A stretch of DNA of 39,015 nucleotides from Hyphomicrobiales bacterium (GCA_011087605.1 JAALLE010000034.1:1-39015); one strand, 5' to 3'. Counted from the stretch's first letter, positions 1 through 8,414 are shown. Notes: generated by a model not told the origin, from the letters alone. Translations and numbers: made by a program.

Positions 1-41
1 CCGTCTGATGGGCCGTCTATAAAAGCATCAGGTTGGGGTAG

Positions 42-266
42 CTGGGTAGTTACTCCAATTCGATTTCAATTCCGACTTTGCTGATTGCAGCTGGCAATGA
101 TCCCATTGTCTCGCCCAGCGCCGTGGAGCTGTTTGGTCGAAAGATGCGATCGGGGGCATTTTTAACGATTTCCGGAGCCAGACACGAACTGCTACAGGAA
201 CGTGATCTGTATCGGGAGCAGTTTTTGGCGGCTTTTGATGCATTTGTACCGGGCACCGAGATCTGA
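42..266 (+). CDS. C-terminal fragment of a lysophospholipase-like alpha/beta hydrolase (5' end missing or frame-broken)
   Basis: Only the last ~74 codons are readable. They contain the strand-loop pattern IPTLLIAAGNDPIVSP, which normally carries the catalytic Asp of serine alpha/beta hydrolases, and SGARHELLQE, which carries the catalytic His. This matches the C-terminus of the PldB-like lysophospholipase / S33 hydrolase family. An in-frame TAG at 39-41 separates the fragment from any upstream sequence; frame 1 upstream stays open to the window edge, so the break may be a 1-2 base error at a contig end or a true frameshift. The gene converges on the hisN-like gene. In rhizobia I recall a pldB-like gene beside this hisN / N-formylglutamate amidohydrolase / cpdR set, which supports the family call. 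Substrate is not determined. Confidence 0.6.
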   Translation: MGSYSNSISIPTLLIAAGNDPIVSPSAVELFGRKMRSGAFLTISGARHELLQERDLYREQFLAAFDAFVPGTEI

Positions 267-307
267 TCGCGACAACGGGTGAATGCATCATAGCCAGATT
301 GGGGGGA

Positions 308-1108
308 TCAGGCGTTCGGCTTGTTCAATAGCTCCAAAGCTTGTTCGTGCAATCCAGCATTTGCGGCTGCCAGGATAGAGCCGCCGTTAGATGCGTCTCC
401 TCCCGTCCAGCTGGTGACCAGACCTCCGGCCCCTTCAATTATCGGTATCAGTGCAGCGATGTCATAAATATTGAGGCCGGATTCGATTACCAGATCAACT
501 TGGCCCGCCGCGAGCAGGCAATAGGCGTAACAGTCGCAGCCGTAGCGGAACAATTTGACCTGCCTTTCGACATCAAAATAGGCGCGTTCACCGGGTGTCG
601 TCAACAGGTGAGGCGATGTCGTCATCAACGTCGCCTGATTCAATTCGGTAACCTGTCTGGTGTTGAGGCGCATCGACGGGCCGCCATCAACACGCAAATG
701 AGTTTCGCCATCGATGGCCAGATAGCGTTCACGGGTAAATGGCTGGTCCATGACACCGGCAATTGGCCTGCCATTTTCATACAGCCCGACCAGCGTGCCC
801 CAGACAGGTAATCCGGAAATAAAGGCCCTGGTGCCGTCAATCGGGTCGATAATCCATTGGTAACGTGCTTCGCTACGAACCGCGCCGAATTCCTCACCGA
901 TTATTCCATGATCGGGAAATCGCTTTTCCAGCAGATCCCGAATCACGGTTTCGGCATTTCGATCCGCTTCCGTCACCGGATCGAAATCATCGGCAAGTTT
1001 GTTAGAGACGTCCAGTTTGGATCGAAACAGCGGCAGAGTTGCTGCAGCCGCGCCATGACAAAGCTGGTCAAAAAATTGGCTGAGTTCAGCAGGGGAAGGA
1101 AGCGACAT
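308..1108 (-). CDS. hisN: Inositol-monophosphatase-family phosphatase, probable histidinol-phosphatase (HisN type)
   Basis: A 266-residue protein of the Mg-dependent inositol monophosphatase superfamily. Metal-binding motifs are clear: DPVTEAD near residues 43-49, GEE at 71-73, DPIDGT at 88-93, and a C-terminal GLNIYDIAALIPIIEGAGG segment. In actinobacteria and alphaproteobacteria this clade supplies histidinol-phosphate phosphatase activity (histidinol phosphate to histidinol), but the superfamily also includes inositol, fructose-bisphosphate and PAP phosphatases. The ATG start gives the usual family length. It lies 18 bp downstream of the N-formylglutamate amidohydrolase gene on the same strand, so the two are probably cotranscribed. 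Family assignment is secure; the histidinol phosphate specificity is inferred from conserved context. Confidence 0.82.
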   Translation of the reverse strand: MSLPSPAELSQFFDQLCHGAAAATLPLFRSKLDVSNKLADDFDPVTEADRNAETVIRDLLEKRFPDHGIIGEEFGAVRSEARYQWIIDPIDGTRAFISGLPVWGTLVGLYENGRPIAGVMDQPFTRERYLAIDGETHLRVDGGPSMRLNTRQVTELNQATLMTTSPHLLTTPGERAYFDVERQVKLFRYGCDCYAYCLLAAGQVDLVIESGLNIYDIAALIPIIEGAGGLVTSWTGGDASNGGSILAAANAGLHEQALELLNKPNA

Positions 1109-1126
1109 GGGTGGGATAATATCTGA

Positions 1127-2020
1127 TTATTCAGCTGCCATCGACTGGCTGTAAAAGCCTGAGTCAGGCAAACTCATGGCTTGCGACACGACCGCGGTGA
1201 TGTCTTGAGCAAGTGCAGAGAAACCGGCGGTCGGTTCCAGTGTCTTCTCGTTTACATACAAGCCTCTGTTGATTTCGATTTGAACGGCATGGAGGCCTTT
1301 GAGTGGGCGCCCATAATGTTCGGTGATAAATCCACCGGCATAAGGTTTGTTTCGGGCGACGGAATAGCCGCGATCGGCAAACTGACGCATGATCGAGCGA
1401 CTGATGTCTCCGTTGCACGAAGTGCCGTACCGGTCGCCAACAATAATGTCCGGTCGGCTTTGTCCTTCATTGCGTGCCCCGCTTGACGGCATCGAATGGC
1501 AGTCCACCAATACCGCATATCCGAACATCACCGAAGACTTCGCCATCAGGCCGCGCAGTGTTTCGTGATAGGGGCGATAGACATTTTCAATCCGCCACAT
1601 GGCTTCAGGAAGAGATGGCCGTTTTCTGTAAATCTGCACATTTTCCGCAACCAGCCGGGGTATTGTCCCTAATCCGCCGGCAACGCGAATGGAGCGGCAA
1701 TTGGCATGTGCTGGCAGAGACTCATTGAATAATTTAGGGTCGAGTTCGTAAGGCTCTCGGTTGACATCCAACCAGGCTCTTGGAAATTCTGCCGCCAGCA
1801 GAGGAGCGCCAAGTCCAACAACTCCAGCAAACAGCTGGTCGACAAACACATCTTCCGAACGTCGAATGTCCAGGGCAGACAGGTTTGATGCTTTCAGCAA
1901 ACTGATGGGATATTGACGTCCGCTATGGGGAGAATTGAAAACGAACGGCACCCGTTGCTCCGCCGGGCTGTGCAGGCGAAATGGTGGACATTCTTTGGTG
2001 CCGAATTCGACGTTTTCCAA
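1127..2020 (-). CDS. N-formylglutamate amidohydrolase family protein (HutG-like)
   Basis: A 297-residue protein. The N-terminal segment VFNSPHSGRQYP followed by RRSEDVFVDQLF, and the central LVDCHSMP, VGDRYGTSC and VQIEINRGLYV blocks, are hallmarks of the N-formylglutamate amidohydrolase (FGase) family, a zinc hydrolase fold that cleaves N-formyl-L-glutamate to glutamate and formate in one form of histidine degradation. The rest of the hut pathway is not in the window, so the physiological substrate is uncertain. The gene is the first of a two-gene unit with the hisN-like phosphatase 18 bp downstream and is divergent from cpdR. An unusual iterated inverted repeat lies just upstream (2048-2075). 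Confidence 0.85.
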   Translation of the reverse strand: MENVEFGTKECPPFRLHSPAEQRVPFVFNSPHSGRQYPISLLKASNLSALDIRRSEDVFVDQLFAGVVGLGAPLLAAEFPRAWLDVNREPYELDPKLFNESLPAHANCRSIRVAGGLGTIPRLVAENVQIYRKRPSLPEAMWRIENVYRPYHETLRGLMAKSSVMFGYAVLVDCHSMPSSGARNEGQSRPDIIVGDRYGTSCNGDISRSIMRQFADRGYSVARNKPYAGGFITEHYGRPLKGLHAVQIEINRGLYVNEKTLEPTAGFSALAQDITAVVSQAMSLPDSGFYSQSMAAE

Positions 2021-2047
2021 ATCTGAATCTACCGGTTGTATATTGCA

Positions 2048-2075
2048 CCAACTGTGTCAGTTGGTCAGCCAACTG
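2048..2075. repeat. Three-fold alternating inverted repeat in the FGase-cpdR intergenic region
   Basis: CCAACTG (2048-2054), TGT, CAGTTGG (2058-2064), TCAG, CCAACTG (2069-2075): the central copy can pair perfectly with either flank, giving two mutually exclusive 7-bp hairpins with 3- and 4-nt loops. It begins 27 bp upstream of the FGase-family start codon at 2020 and so could act in its leader or as tandem operator half-sites. No known regulator is identified. Confidence 0.6.
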
Positions 2076-2136
2076 TCCAGCCGTTCACGGCGTGGTTTCA
2101 CGAATGTGATTTCCTTTGTGTTTATTCGATATTTAC

Positions 2137-2151
2137 TTAAATGGTGTGTAA
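2137..2151 (+). promoter_or_regulatory. Possible CtrA-like half-conserved site upstream of cpdR
   Basis: TTAA at 2137-2140, 7 nt, then GTAA at 2148-2151, resembling the CtrA consensus TTAA-N7-TTAA with one mismatch. CpdR acts in the CtrA proteolysis pathway in Caulobacter, so a CtrA site here is plausible, but the motif is short and AT-rich and could be chance. Confidence 0.25.
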
Positions 2152-2249
2152 ATGGGCGCAGAGTTGCAATTTATTGGACAATTGTTGCCATCTTCACTGC
2201 TTATGTCGCGGTGTGAGGATCCGACCAGAGTCCGAATTATGGGAAAACC

Positions 2250-2609
2250 ATGAACAAAATTCTCCTGGCAGAAGATGACAATGATATGCGCCGCTTTTTG
2301 GCCAAAGCACTGGCCAATGCAGGCTATGACGTCATTTCCTATGACAATGGTGCAAGCGCCTACGAGCGGTTGCGCGAGGAGCCGTTCACTCTGCTGCTGA
2401 CCGATATCGTGATGCCGGAAATGGACGGCATCGAATTGGCCCGCCGCGCCACCGAGCTGGATCCTGATCTGAAGGTGATGTTTATCACCGGTTTCGCAGC
2501 CGTTGCTCTGAATCCGGAATCAGACGCGCCTAAGGATGCCAAAGTGCTGTCAAAGCCATTTCATTTGCGCGATCTGGTCAACGAAGTCGAAAAGATGCTG
2601 GCGGCCTGA
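2250..2609 (+). CDS. cpdR: Single-domain response regulator CpdR
   Basis: A 119-residue stand-alone receiver domain with no output domain. The acidic pocket is E8/D9/D10, the phosphoacceptor is D52 in LLLTDIVMPEMDG, T80 follows in FITGFA, and the conserved Lys is K102 in LSKPFH. Length and sequence match the CpdR family, which in its unphosphorylated form directs the ClpXP protease to the cell pole and promotes degradation of CtrA and other substrates; phosphorylation through the CckA-ChpT relay blocks this. The ATG at 2250 begins directly with the receiver fold. It is monocistronic, divergent from the FGase gene and followed by tRNA-Val, an arrangement I recall from rhizobia. Confidence 0.9.
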   Translation: MNKILLAEDDNDMRRFLAKALANAGYDVISYDNGASAYERLREEPFTLLLTDIVMPEMDGIELARRATELDPDLKVMFITGFAAVALNPESDAPKDAKVLSKPFHLRDLVNEVEKMLAA

Positions 2610-2756
2610 CAAACTTCGCATAATCACTACTTCCCGATAATCTTGCAGTTGACGTAGACCCCGCAAATGTGGTGTATGCGCTTCGGCTTTGAAATTATTA
2701 TTGAAGCTTCCCGAACCTTGCTGAACGACTATTATTTGGCAAACCGTTTGATGGAC

Positions 2757-2831
2757 GGGCGATTAGCTCAGCGGGAGAGCACTACATTGACATTGTAGGG
2801 GTCACTGGTTCAATCCCAGTATCGCCCACCA
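2757..2831 (+). tRNA. tRNA-Val(GAC)
   Basis: A full cloverleaf can be drawn. The 7-bp acceptor GGGCGAT (2757-2763) pairs with ATCGCCC (2821-2827), followed by discriminator A and an encoded CCA (2829-2831). The D arm contains TAGCTCAGCGGGAGAGCA. The anticodon stem CTACA/TGTAG encloses loop TTGACAT with anticodon GAC (valine codons GUC/GUU). The T arm is ACTGG-TTCAATC-CCAGT. No variable-arm anomaly was seen. Confidence 0.96.
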
Positions 2832-2913
2832 TTCCTTATCCCAGCAGGCGAATAATCAAATTGCATCAACGACCCACGTGCCTAATCGGCCGCTCGTTCC
2901 GGGCAATATTAAT

Positions 2914-3744
2914 TCAAGCGTCAAATGCACTTATCTTGCCACCAATATTGCGGGTGATGGCGTCGGCGGCCACTTTGACCTTTTCGCCATATTCCGCGAT
3001 TCGACCTGAATCGACACGCACCGTTGGGCCCGAAATCGATATCGCCGACACAGCCTCACCAAAACTGTTGAAGATCGGGGCAGCGATGCAGCGCATGCCC
3101 ATCGTGCGTTCCTGGTCGTCGACGGAGAACCCCCGTCGCAGCGTTTCCAGTCTCATTTGCAACAGCTCATCCGTCGTCATGATCGAGTTATCGGTGAATT
3201 TTACAAGATTGATCGACTTGGCCAACTGGGCTGCCTGGTTTTCAGGCCGAAAGGCGAACAGCACTTTGCCAATACCCGAGGCATGAATCGACCCGTGGGT
3301 GCCAGGCCGAAAAAAGGCTCGTATCGGTTCATGGGTTTCGACCTGACTGAGAAACACCACTTCGTCGCCGGCAATAATGCCCAGATTGGTAGTTTCACCG
3401 GTTTCCGTCATCAAGGAAGTCATTATCGCCCGGGCCTGCTCGACCATATTGGTGTTAGCAAGGAACGCGCTGCCGATCCTGAAAGATTCAACATCGACCT
3501 GCCACAATTGTGCATCTTCGTCGAAACTCACCATGCCGTGTTTTTGCAGCGTCACCAGCGCCCGATAGGCACTGGCAGCCGGTTGGCCGGATAATTCGGA
3601 AAGCTCTGAAAGTGACCGGCCAGAGCCTTCAGACACCACTTTCAACAACGTTATGGCCTTGTCGACCGATTGGATAATTGTCGCTTCAGTTTTTGAATGA
3701 AACGAACGGGGACGACCCCGTTTTCTGGATTCATATTCAGCCAA
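2914..3744 (-). CDS. bhcR: IclR-family transcriptional regulator of the beta-hydroxyaspartate cycle (BhcR)
   Basis: A 276-residue IclR-family regulator. A basic N-terminal arm with KRGRPRSF precedes the winged helix-turn-helix (about residues 25-90, with SLSELSELSGQPAASAYRAL as the recognition region), then the C-terminal effector domain with the IclR-type blocks SGIGKVLFAF and GMRCIAAPIFNSFGEAVSAISISGP. It is transcribed divergently from bhcABCD, as in Paracoccus denitrificans, where BhcR binds the bhc promoter and responds to glyoxylate. The assignment rests on this exact context plus the KRGRPR start typical of BhcR. The AT-rich 215-bp gap to bhcA would hold its operator. Confidence 0.88.
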   Translation of the reverse strand: MAEYESRKRGRPRSFHSKTEATIIQSVDKAITLLKVVSEGSGRSLSELSELSGQPAASAYRALVTLQKHGMVSFDEDAQLWQVDVESFRIGSAFLANTNMVEQARAIMTSLMTETGETTNLGIIAGDEVVFLSQVETHEPIRAFFRPGTHGSIHASGIGKVLFAFRPENQAAQLAKSINLVKFTDNSIMTTDELLQMRLETLRRGFSVDDQERTMGMRCIAAPIFNSFGEAVSAISISGPTVRVDSGRIAEYGEKVKVAADAITRNIGGKISAFDA

Positions 3745-3879
3745 AGTACCTGTTTCCCGTCATTGTTTGGCAGAAATTGATAATCCTTGTCGAAAATTTA
3801 GATAATTGCCTGCAAAGGATGAAAAATCAATTTCATATCTATTACAGTAGCTTACACAATAAAAATCAAAATGAAAAAC

Positions 3880-3892
3880 TTTTTTGAAAAAA
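3880..3892. promoter_or_regulatory. Candidate BhcR operator/promoter palindrome in the bhcR-bhcA gap
   Basis: A T6-G-A6 palindrome (3880-3892) sits in a very AT-rich tract (about 3860-3910) followed by further GAAAAAA repeats, 68 bp before the bhcA start. IclR proteins often bind AT-rich palindromes with GAAA/TTTC arms. This is the best symmetrical element in the divergent gap, but homopolymer runs make chance symmetry likely. Confidence 0.35.
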
Positions 3893-3959
3893 TTGAAAAA
3901 ATAATTTGATTGCTGCATGTTGTGTGGGTCAACCGCCTGCCAGCTACGAGGTATATGAA

Positions 3960-5159
3960 ATGTCTACGCAAAACCCAGTCTTTATCCCCGGCCCAACGAA
4001 CATGCCGGATGAGCTGCGCCGTGCCATCGATTATGCAACCATCGATCATCGCTCCAGCAATTTTGTTGAGATGTTCATGCCCGCCTTGTCAGGCGTGAAA
4101 CGGATACTGAAAACCGAAACTGGTGAGAGCCTGATATTCCCTTCTACCGGTACCGGTGCCTGGGAAGCGGCAATTACCAATACACTTTCGCCGGGCGACA
4201 AGGTGCTTATCGGACGCTGGGGCATGTTCTCCCATCGCTGGATCGATATGTGCCAGCGCCACGGCCTGAAGGTCATTGTCGTTGAAGCACCCTGGGGGCA
4301 GGGCGTGCCACTGGACGCCTATTCATCCGCGCTCAAGGGCGACAAAGATCACGACATCAAGGCGGTGATGGTCACTCACAACGAGACCGCGACCGGCGTA
4401 AAATCAGACATCGCTTCGGTCCGCAAGGTTCTGGACGCGGCAAATCATCCGGCCATGTTACTGGTTGATGGTGTCAGCTCTATCGCATCGATGGATTTCC
4501 GCATGGATGAATGGGGGGTAGACGTTGCCATCGCCGGTTCGCAAAAGGGTTTCATGCTACCAGCCGGCCTGGCCATTTTGGGAGTTAGTCAAAAAGCCAT
4601 TGCTGCGATGGAAACGGCCCAACTGCCACGCACGTTCTTCGATTTCCGTGACATGCTGAAGGCCAATGCCAATGGTGGCTTTCCTTATACGCCACCTTTG
4701 CAATTGATCCGCGGCCTTAACCACGCCATTGCGATGCTTGAAGATGAAGGTTTGGACAACGTGTTCGCCCGCCACCACAGGCTGGCTCAGGGGGTCCGCG
4801 AAGCAGTCTCCGCCTGGGGCCTTACCCTTTGCGCTCAGTCACCTGATCTGTATTCGGATACGGTCAGTGCCATTGTCGTTCCCAAAGGTTTTGACGGTAC
4901 TGGATTTGTCACCCACGCGGCCGATAAATACGGCGTCGCATTTGGTGTCGGACTGGGAGAAGTGGCCGGGAAGGTTTTCCGCATCGGTCACCTGGGTATG
5001 CTGACAGACGTCATGGTTTGTGCTGGATTGTCTGCAGCGGAAATGACCATGCTGGACCTCAACTTCCCGATCAAGGCTGGTTCGGGAGTTGCTGCTGCGC
5101 AGGAATATTTTCGCAACAACGACGTGACCGCCAATCTTGCCCACCAGGCGGCCGCATAG
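3960..5159 (+). CDS. bhcA: L-aspartate:glyoxylate aminotransferase BhcA
   Basis: A 399-residue class V PLP aminotransferase of the serine/aspartate-glyoxylate type. It transfers the amino group of aspartate to glyoxylate, giving glycine and oxaloacetate, the first and the product-releasing step of the beta-hydroxyaspartate cycle. FIPGPTNMP opens the protein, STGTG (62-66) contacts the PLP phosphate, D170 is the pyridine-nitrogen Asp, and K196 in GSQKGFMLPAG is the Schiff-base Lys. The start is set at the ATG at 3960: GAGG lies 8 nt upstream and the protein then begins MSTQNPVF as in the family; an 18-codon extension to 3906 lacks family similarity. It is first in the bhcABCD operon. Confidence 0.93.
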   Translation: MSTQNPVFIPGPTNMPDELRRAIDYATIDHRSSNFVEMFMPALSGVKRILKTETGESLIFPSTGTGAWEAAITNTLSPGDKVLIGRWGMFSHRWIDMCQRHGLKVIVVEAPWGQGVPLDAYSSALKGDKDHDIKAVMVTHNETATGVKSDIASVRKVLDAANHPAMLLVDGVSSIASMDFRMDEWGVDVAIAGSQKGFMLPAGLAILGVSQKAIAAMETAQLPRTFFDFRDMLKANANGGFPYTPPLQLIRGLNHAIAMLEDEGLDNVFARHHRLAQGVREAVSAWGLTLCAQSPDLYSDTVSAIVVPKGFDGTGFVTHAADKYGVAFGVGLGEVAGKVFRIGHLGMLTDVMVCAGLSAAEMTMLDLNFPIKAGSGVAAAQEYFRNNDVTANLAHQAAA

Positions 5160-5188
5160 GTTCGGCAACATAACAGGTAATTGAACTG

Positions 5189-6142
5189 ATGATCATTCCT
5201 ACTTTTGATGATGTGCTGTCCGCTCGTCAGCGCATCGAACCCTACATTCACCGCACTCCGGTTCTGACGTCGCAATTCATGAATGACTTGACCGGCGCCG
5301 AACTCTATTTCAAATGCGAAAACCTGCAAAAAGCTGGCGCATTCAAGGCGCGTGGTGCTTCCAATGCGGTTTTTGGCTTATCAGACGAACTGGCAGCCAA
5401 AGGTGTAGCGACACACTCGTCGGGCAATCATGGCCTGTGTCTGTCCTATGCAGCCGGACGGCGGGGAATTCCGGCTTCTGTGGTCGTGCCACGCACCGCA
5501 CCGGAAGCAAAGAAACAAGCCATGCGCGGCTATGGCGCCACCGTTGTGGAATGTGAGCCAAGCACCACGTCGCGTGAGCAGGTATTTGCTGAAGTCGTTG
5601 CTGAATCCGGTGCCGATTTCGTCCACCCGTATAACGACCCACGCGTGATTGCCGGGCAGGGCACCTGTTCGTTAGAACTGCATGAAGATGTAGGCCCGCT
5701 GGATGCAGTGGTCGCCCCAATAGGTGGCGGCGGAATGATTTCTGGAACCTGCCTGTCTTTATCCAACGTTTCACCCAAGACAAAAATATTTGCCGCAGAA
5801 CCGGAACAGGCTGACGATGCCTGTCGGTCTTTTAGAGCTGGCCACATCATCGCCGATGATGCGCCGGTTACTGTGGCCGATGGATTGAAGGTACCGCTGA
5901 AAGATCTCACTTGGCATTTTGTTCGCAATCATGTGAGTGACTTTCTGCTGGCGTCCGAACAGGAGATTATCGATGCCATGTTTATCACCTGGCAGCGGAT
6001 GAAAATTGTCATGGAGCCATCCAGCGCGGTGCCCCTTGCTACCATACTGAAAAACAAAAAACTCTTTGCTGGAAAGCGTGTTGGTCTGATCATCACCGGT
6101 GGCAATGTCGATCTCAAAAAACTGCCCTGGATGCAGTCCTAA
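5189..6142 (+). CDS. bhcB: erythro-beta-hydroxyaspartate dehydratase BhcB
   Basis: A 317-residue fold-type II PLP enzyme of the serine/threonine dehydratase-racemase family. In the beta-hydroxyaspartate cycle it removes water from (2R,3S)-beta-hydroxyaspartate to give iminosuccinate. The Schiff-base Lys is K53 in ENLQKAGAFKARGA, SSGNHG (77-82) binds the substrate carboxylate, and the tetraglycine loop IGGGGMISG (from about 178) holds the PLP phosphate. Sequence alone cannot exclude serine racemase or threonine dehydratase activity, but position between bhcA and bhcC makes BhcB much the best call. It starts 29 bp after bhcA, within one apparent operon. Confidence 0.92.
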   Translation: MIIPTFDDVLSARQRIEPYIHRTPVLTSQFMNDLTGAELYFKCENLQKAGAFKARGASNAVFGLSDELAAKGVATHSSGNHGLCLSYAAGRRGIPASVVVPRTAPEAKKQAMRGYGATVVECEPSTTSREQVFAEVVAESGADFVHPYNDPRVIAGQGTCSLELHEDVGPLDAVVAPIGGGGMISGTCLSLSNVSPKTKIFAAEPEQADDACRSFRAGHIIADDAPVTVADGLKVPLKDLTWHFVRNHVSDFLLASEQEIIDAMFITWQRMKIVMEPSSAVPLATILKNKKLFAGKRVGLIITGGNVDLKKLPWMQS

Positions 6143-6159
6143 ACCGAAAGGAACTCCCC

Positions 6160-7332
6160 ATGTCCGCTTTTGAAACAATGACCGGGAACACAGAATTCGA
6201 AGTTGGTTTCAACATTCCGGCCAAACCCGGCATGAATGAACAAGATATCCAAACACCTTGCCTGGTTCTGGATCTGGATGCTCTAGAGCGCAACATCAAG
6301 AAAATGGGCGATTATGCAAAAGACCACGGCATGCGCCATCGGGTCCACGGCAAGATGCACAAGTCCGTAGACGTTGCAAAACTTCAGGAAAAGCTTGGTG
6401 GTGCGATTGGTGTGTGCTGCCAAAAAGTCAGTGAAGCCGAAGTCTTCGTTCGCGGTGGCATCAAGGATGTTCTGGTCTCAAACCAGGTGCGTGATCCAGC
6501 CAAAATAGATCGGCTGGCACGATTGCCTAAACTTGGTTCTCGTATTCTCGTCTGTGTCGATGACGCAGAAAATGTCGACGATTTGTCGGCTGCTGCACAG
6601 CAACATGACACGACGATTGAATGCTTGATTGAAATTGACTGTGGCGCTGGCCGCTGCGGTGTGTCGTCGACCCAGGATGTGGTAAATATCGCCCGCCTGA
6701 TCGAAGCGGCGCCTGGACTGAAATTCACCGGAATTCAGGCCTATCAGGGCGCCATGCAGCACCTCGATAAATATGAAGATCGTGAAGCCAAACTGCAGGT
6801 CGCAATAGATATGGTCAAAGATGCGGTGCGTGGTCTTGAAGCACAAGGCATCAGCTGCGAACTGGTCAGCGGCGGCGGTACCGGATCCTATTATTTTGAA
6901 AGCAATTCGGGTGTCTACAATGAATTGCAGTGCGGTTCGTATGCCTTCATGGATGCCGATTATGGCCGCATTCTTGATAAGGACGGCAAACGCATCGACC
7001 AGGGTGAGTGGGAAAACGCCCTTTTCATTCTCACCTCTGTGATGTCGCATGCAAAGACCGACAAGGCGATTGTCGACGCTGGTTTGAAAGCGCAGTCAGT
7101 CGATAGCGGCCTGCCCTTCATCTATGGTCGTGATGATGTCGAATACATTAAATGTTCCGACGAGCACGGCGTGGTTCAGGACGACAACGGTGCATTGAAA
7201 GTCAATGACAAGTTGAAGCTTGTTCCTGGCCATTGTGACCCGACTTGCAACGTGCATGACTGGTATGTGGGTGTCCGCAACGGCAAGGTTGAATCCGTTT
7301 GGCCGGTATCGGCACGCGGAATGGCCTACTAA
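6160..7332 (+). CDS. bhcC: beta-hydroxyaspartate aldolase BhcC
   Basis: A 390-residue fold-type III PLP enzyme of the D-threonine aldolase / D-serine dehydratase-like family. It condenses glycine with glyoxylate to (2R,3S)-beta-hydroxyaspartate. The PLP Lys lies in VHGKMHKSVD (about 62-71), after the N-terminal TPCLVLDLDALERNI strand. The C-terminal GHCDPTCN supplies the divalent-metal His and Asp ligands typical of D-threonine aldolases, and GGGTGSY is the phosphate-binding loop. The N-terminal ~25 residues before the barrel are characteristic of BhcC. The start is 17 bp after the bhcB stop, with AAAGGA upstream, so the genes are cotranscribed. Confidence 0.93.
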   Translation: MSAFETMTGNTEFEVGFNIPAKPGMNEQDIQTPCLVLDLDALERNIKKMGDYAKDHGMRHRVHGKMHKSVDVAKLQEKLGGAIGVCCQKVSEAEVFVRGGIKDVLVSNQVRDPAKIDRLARLPKLGSRILVCVDDAENVDDLSAAAQQHDTTIECLIEIDCGAGRCGVSSTQDVVNIARLIEAAPGLKFTGIQAYQGAMQHLDKYEDREAKLQVAIDMVKDAVRGLEAQGISCELVSGGGTGSYYFESNSGVYNELQCGSYAFMDADYGRILDKDGKRIDQGEWENALFILTSVMSHAKTDKAIVDAGLKAQSVDSGLPFIYGRDDVEYIKCSDEHGVVQDDNGALKVNDKLKLVPGHCDPTCNVHDWYVGVRNGKVESVWPVSARGMAY

Positions 7333-7386
7333 ACCTATCCCGAATTCGGACCTAAACGGGTCCCAAAAAATGAGCGAAATCGTCCT

Positions 7387-8352
7387 ATGATCATTGTTCC
7401 AGAGAATGAAATAGCCAGTCTTGTGACCCGCGAAGCGGCGTTTCAGGCAGTAGAAAACGTGTTTGCCGCAATGGCATCGGGAGATGCCTATAATTTCCCG
7501 GTGGTTCGCGAGGCCATTGGCCATGTGGACGCGCTCTATGGCTTTAAAGGCGGTTTCGACAAGGCGGGCATGGCTCTCGGGCTGAAAGCCGGGGGCTATT
7601 GGCCCAACAATCTCGAGACCCATAACGTTATCAATCACCAATCGACGGTATTTCTGTTCGACCCGGATACCGGAATGGTCAAGGCGATGGTGGGTGGCAA
7701 CATGCTCACCGCTTTGCGTACAGCCGCCGCTTCGTCGGTTTCAATCAAACATCTGGCCCGGCAGGATGCCAAGGTCATGGGCATGATTGGTGCCGGTCAT
7801 CAGGCCAAATTTCAGCTGCGCACGGCTCTCGAGCATCGCAACTTTGAAAAAGTAATCGGCTGGAACCTGCATCCGGAAATGTTGTCTAATCTTGAAGAAG
7901 TGGCAAACGAAGCTTCACTTCCCTTTGAGGTGGTAGAGCTTGAAGGAATGACCGAGGCAGATGTGATCATAACCATCACATCGTCCTTCGATCCGATCTT
8001 GTTGAAAGATCATGTACAACCGGGAACTCATCTGGCCTGCATGGGAACCGACACCAAGGGCAAACAGGAAGTGGGCGTCGACCTGATGACTGCTGCCACC
8101 GTGTTTACCGATGAAATTGCCCAGTCCATATCCATCGGAGAAAGTCAGCATGCAATTGCCGAAGGGCAAATGAAGGAAAGCGACATCACCCCGCTTGGCG
8201 CCGTAATAAATGGTGTCCACAAGGGTCGGGTCTCCGACGATGAAATCACTTTGTTTGATGGGACAGGAGTGGGACTTCAGGACTTGGCTGTTGCATCTGC
8301 GGCGGTCGAACTGGCAGTTGCAAATGGCAAGGCAATACAGATCGATATTTGA
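7387..8352 (+). CDS. bhcD: Iminosuccinate reductase BhcD
   Basis: A 321-residue member of the ornithine cyclodeaminase / mu-crystallin family. It reduces iminosuccinate with NAD(P)H to L-aspartate, regenerating the amino donor for BhcA and closing the cycle. The Rossmann motif is MGMIGAGHQAKFQ (about 132-144); the upstream GGNMLTALRTAAASSVS block and downstream ACMGTDTKGKQEV block are typical of the family. The gene ends the bhcABCD set, 54 bp after bhcC. Without context it could be called an ornithine cyclodeaminase or alanine dehydrogenase; the complete bhc neighbourhood decides it. Confidence 0.92.
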   Translation: MIIVPENEIASLVTREAAFQAVENVFAAMASGDAYNFPVVREAIGHVDALYGFKGGFDKAGMALGLKAGGYWPNNLETHNVINHQSTVFLFDPDTGMVKAMVGGNMLTALRTAAASSVSIKHLARQDAKVMGMIGAGHQAKFQLRTALEHRNFEKVIGWNLHPEMLSNLEEVANEASLPFEVVELEGMTEADVIITITSSFDPILLKDHVQPGTHLACMGTDTKGKQEVGVDLMTAATVFTDEIAQSISIGESQHAIAEGQMKESDITPLGAVINGVHKGRVSDDEITLFDGTGVGLQDLAVASAAVELAVANGKAIQIDI

Positions 8353-8414
8353 TCAATCCTTGTCATCGCGGCGTCGCTGCCGCGTCGCCGCCGCATTCCA
8401 GATCAATTCCCCGC

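Noticed and set aside
341-811. 156-codon plus-strand frame opposite hisN
   Set aside because: Antisense shadow of a well-supported gene with complete catalytic motifs; no ribosome site or domain.
1935-2216. 93-codon open frame across the FGase-cpdR gap
   Set aside because: Mostly antisense to the FGase gene; no recognisable protein pattern, and composition looks like non-coding read-through.
3870-3910. A/T-rich repeats as an IS end or attachment site
   Set aside because: No transposase or target duplication; better explained as the promoter/operator region of bhcR-bhcA.
3906-3959. 18-codon N-terminal extension of bhcA
   Set aside because: No ribosome site and no family similarity; the ATG at 3960 has GAGG at 8 nt and a family-typical start.
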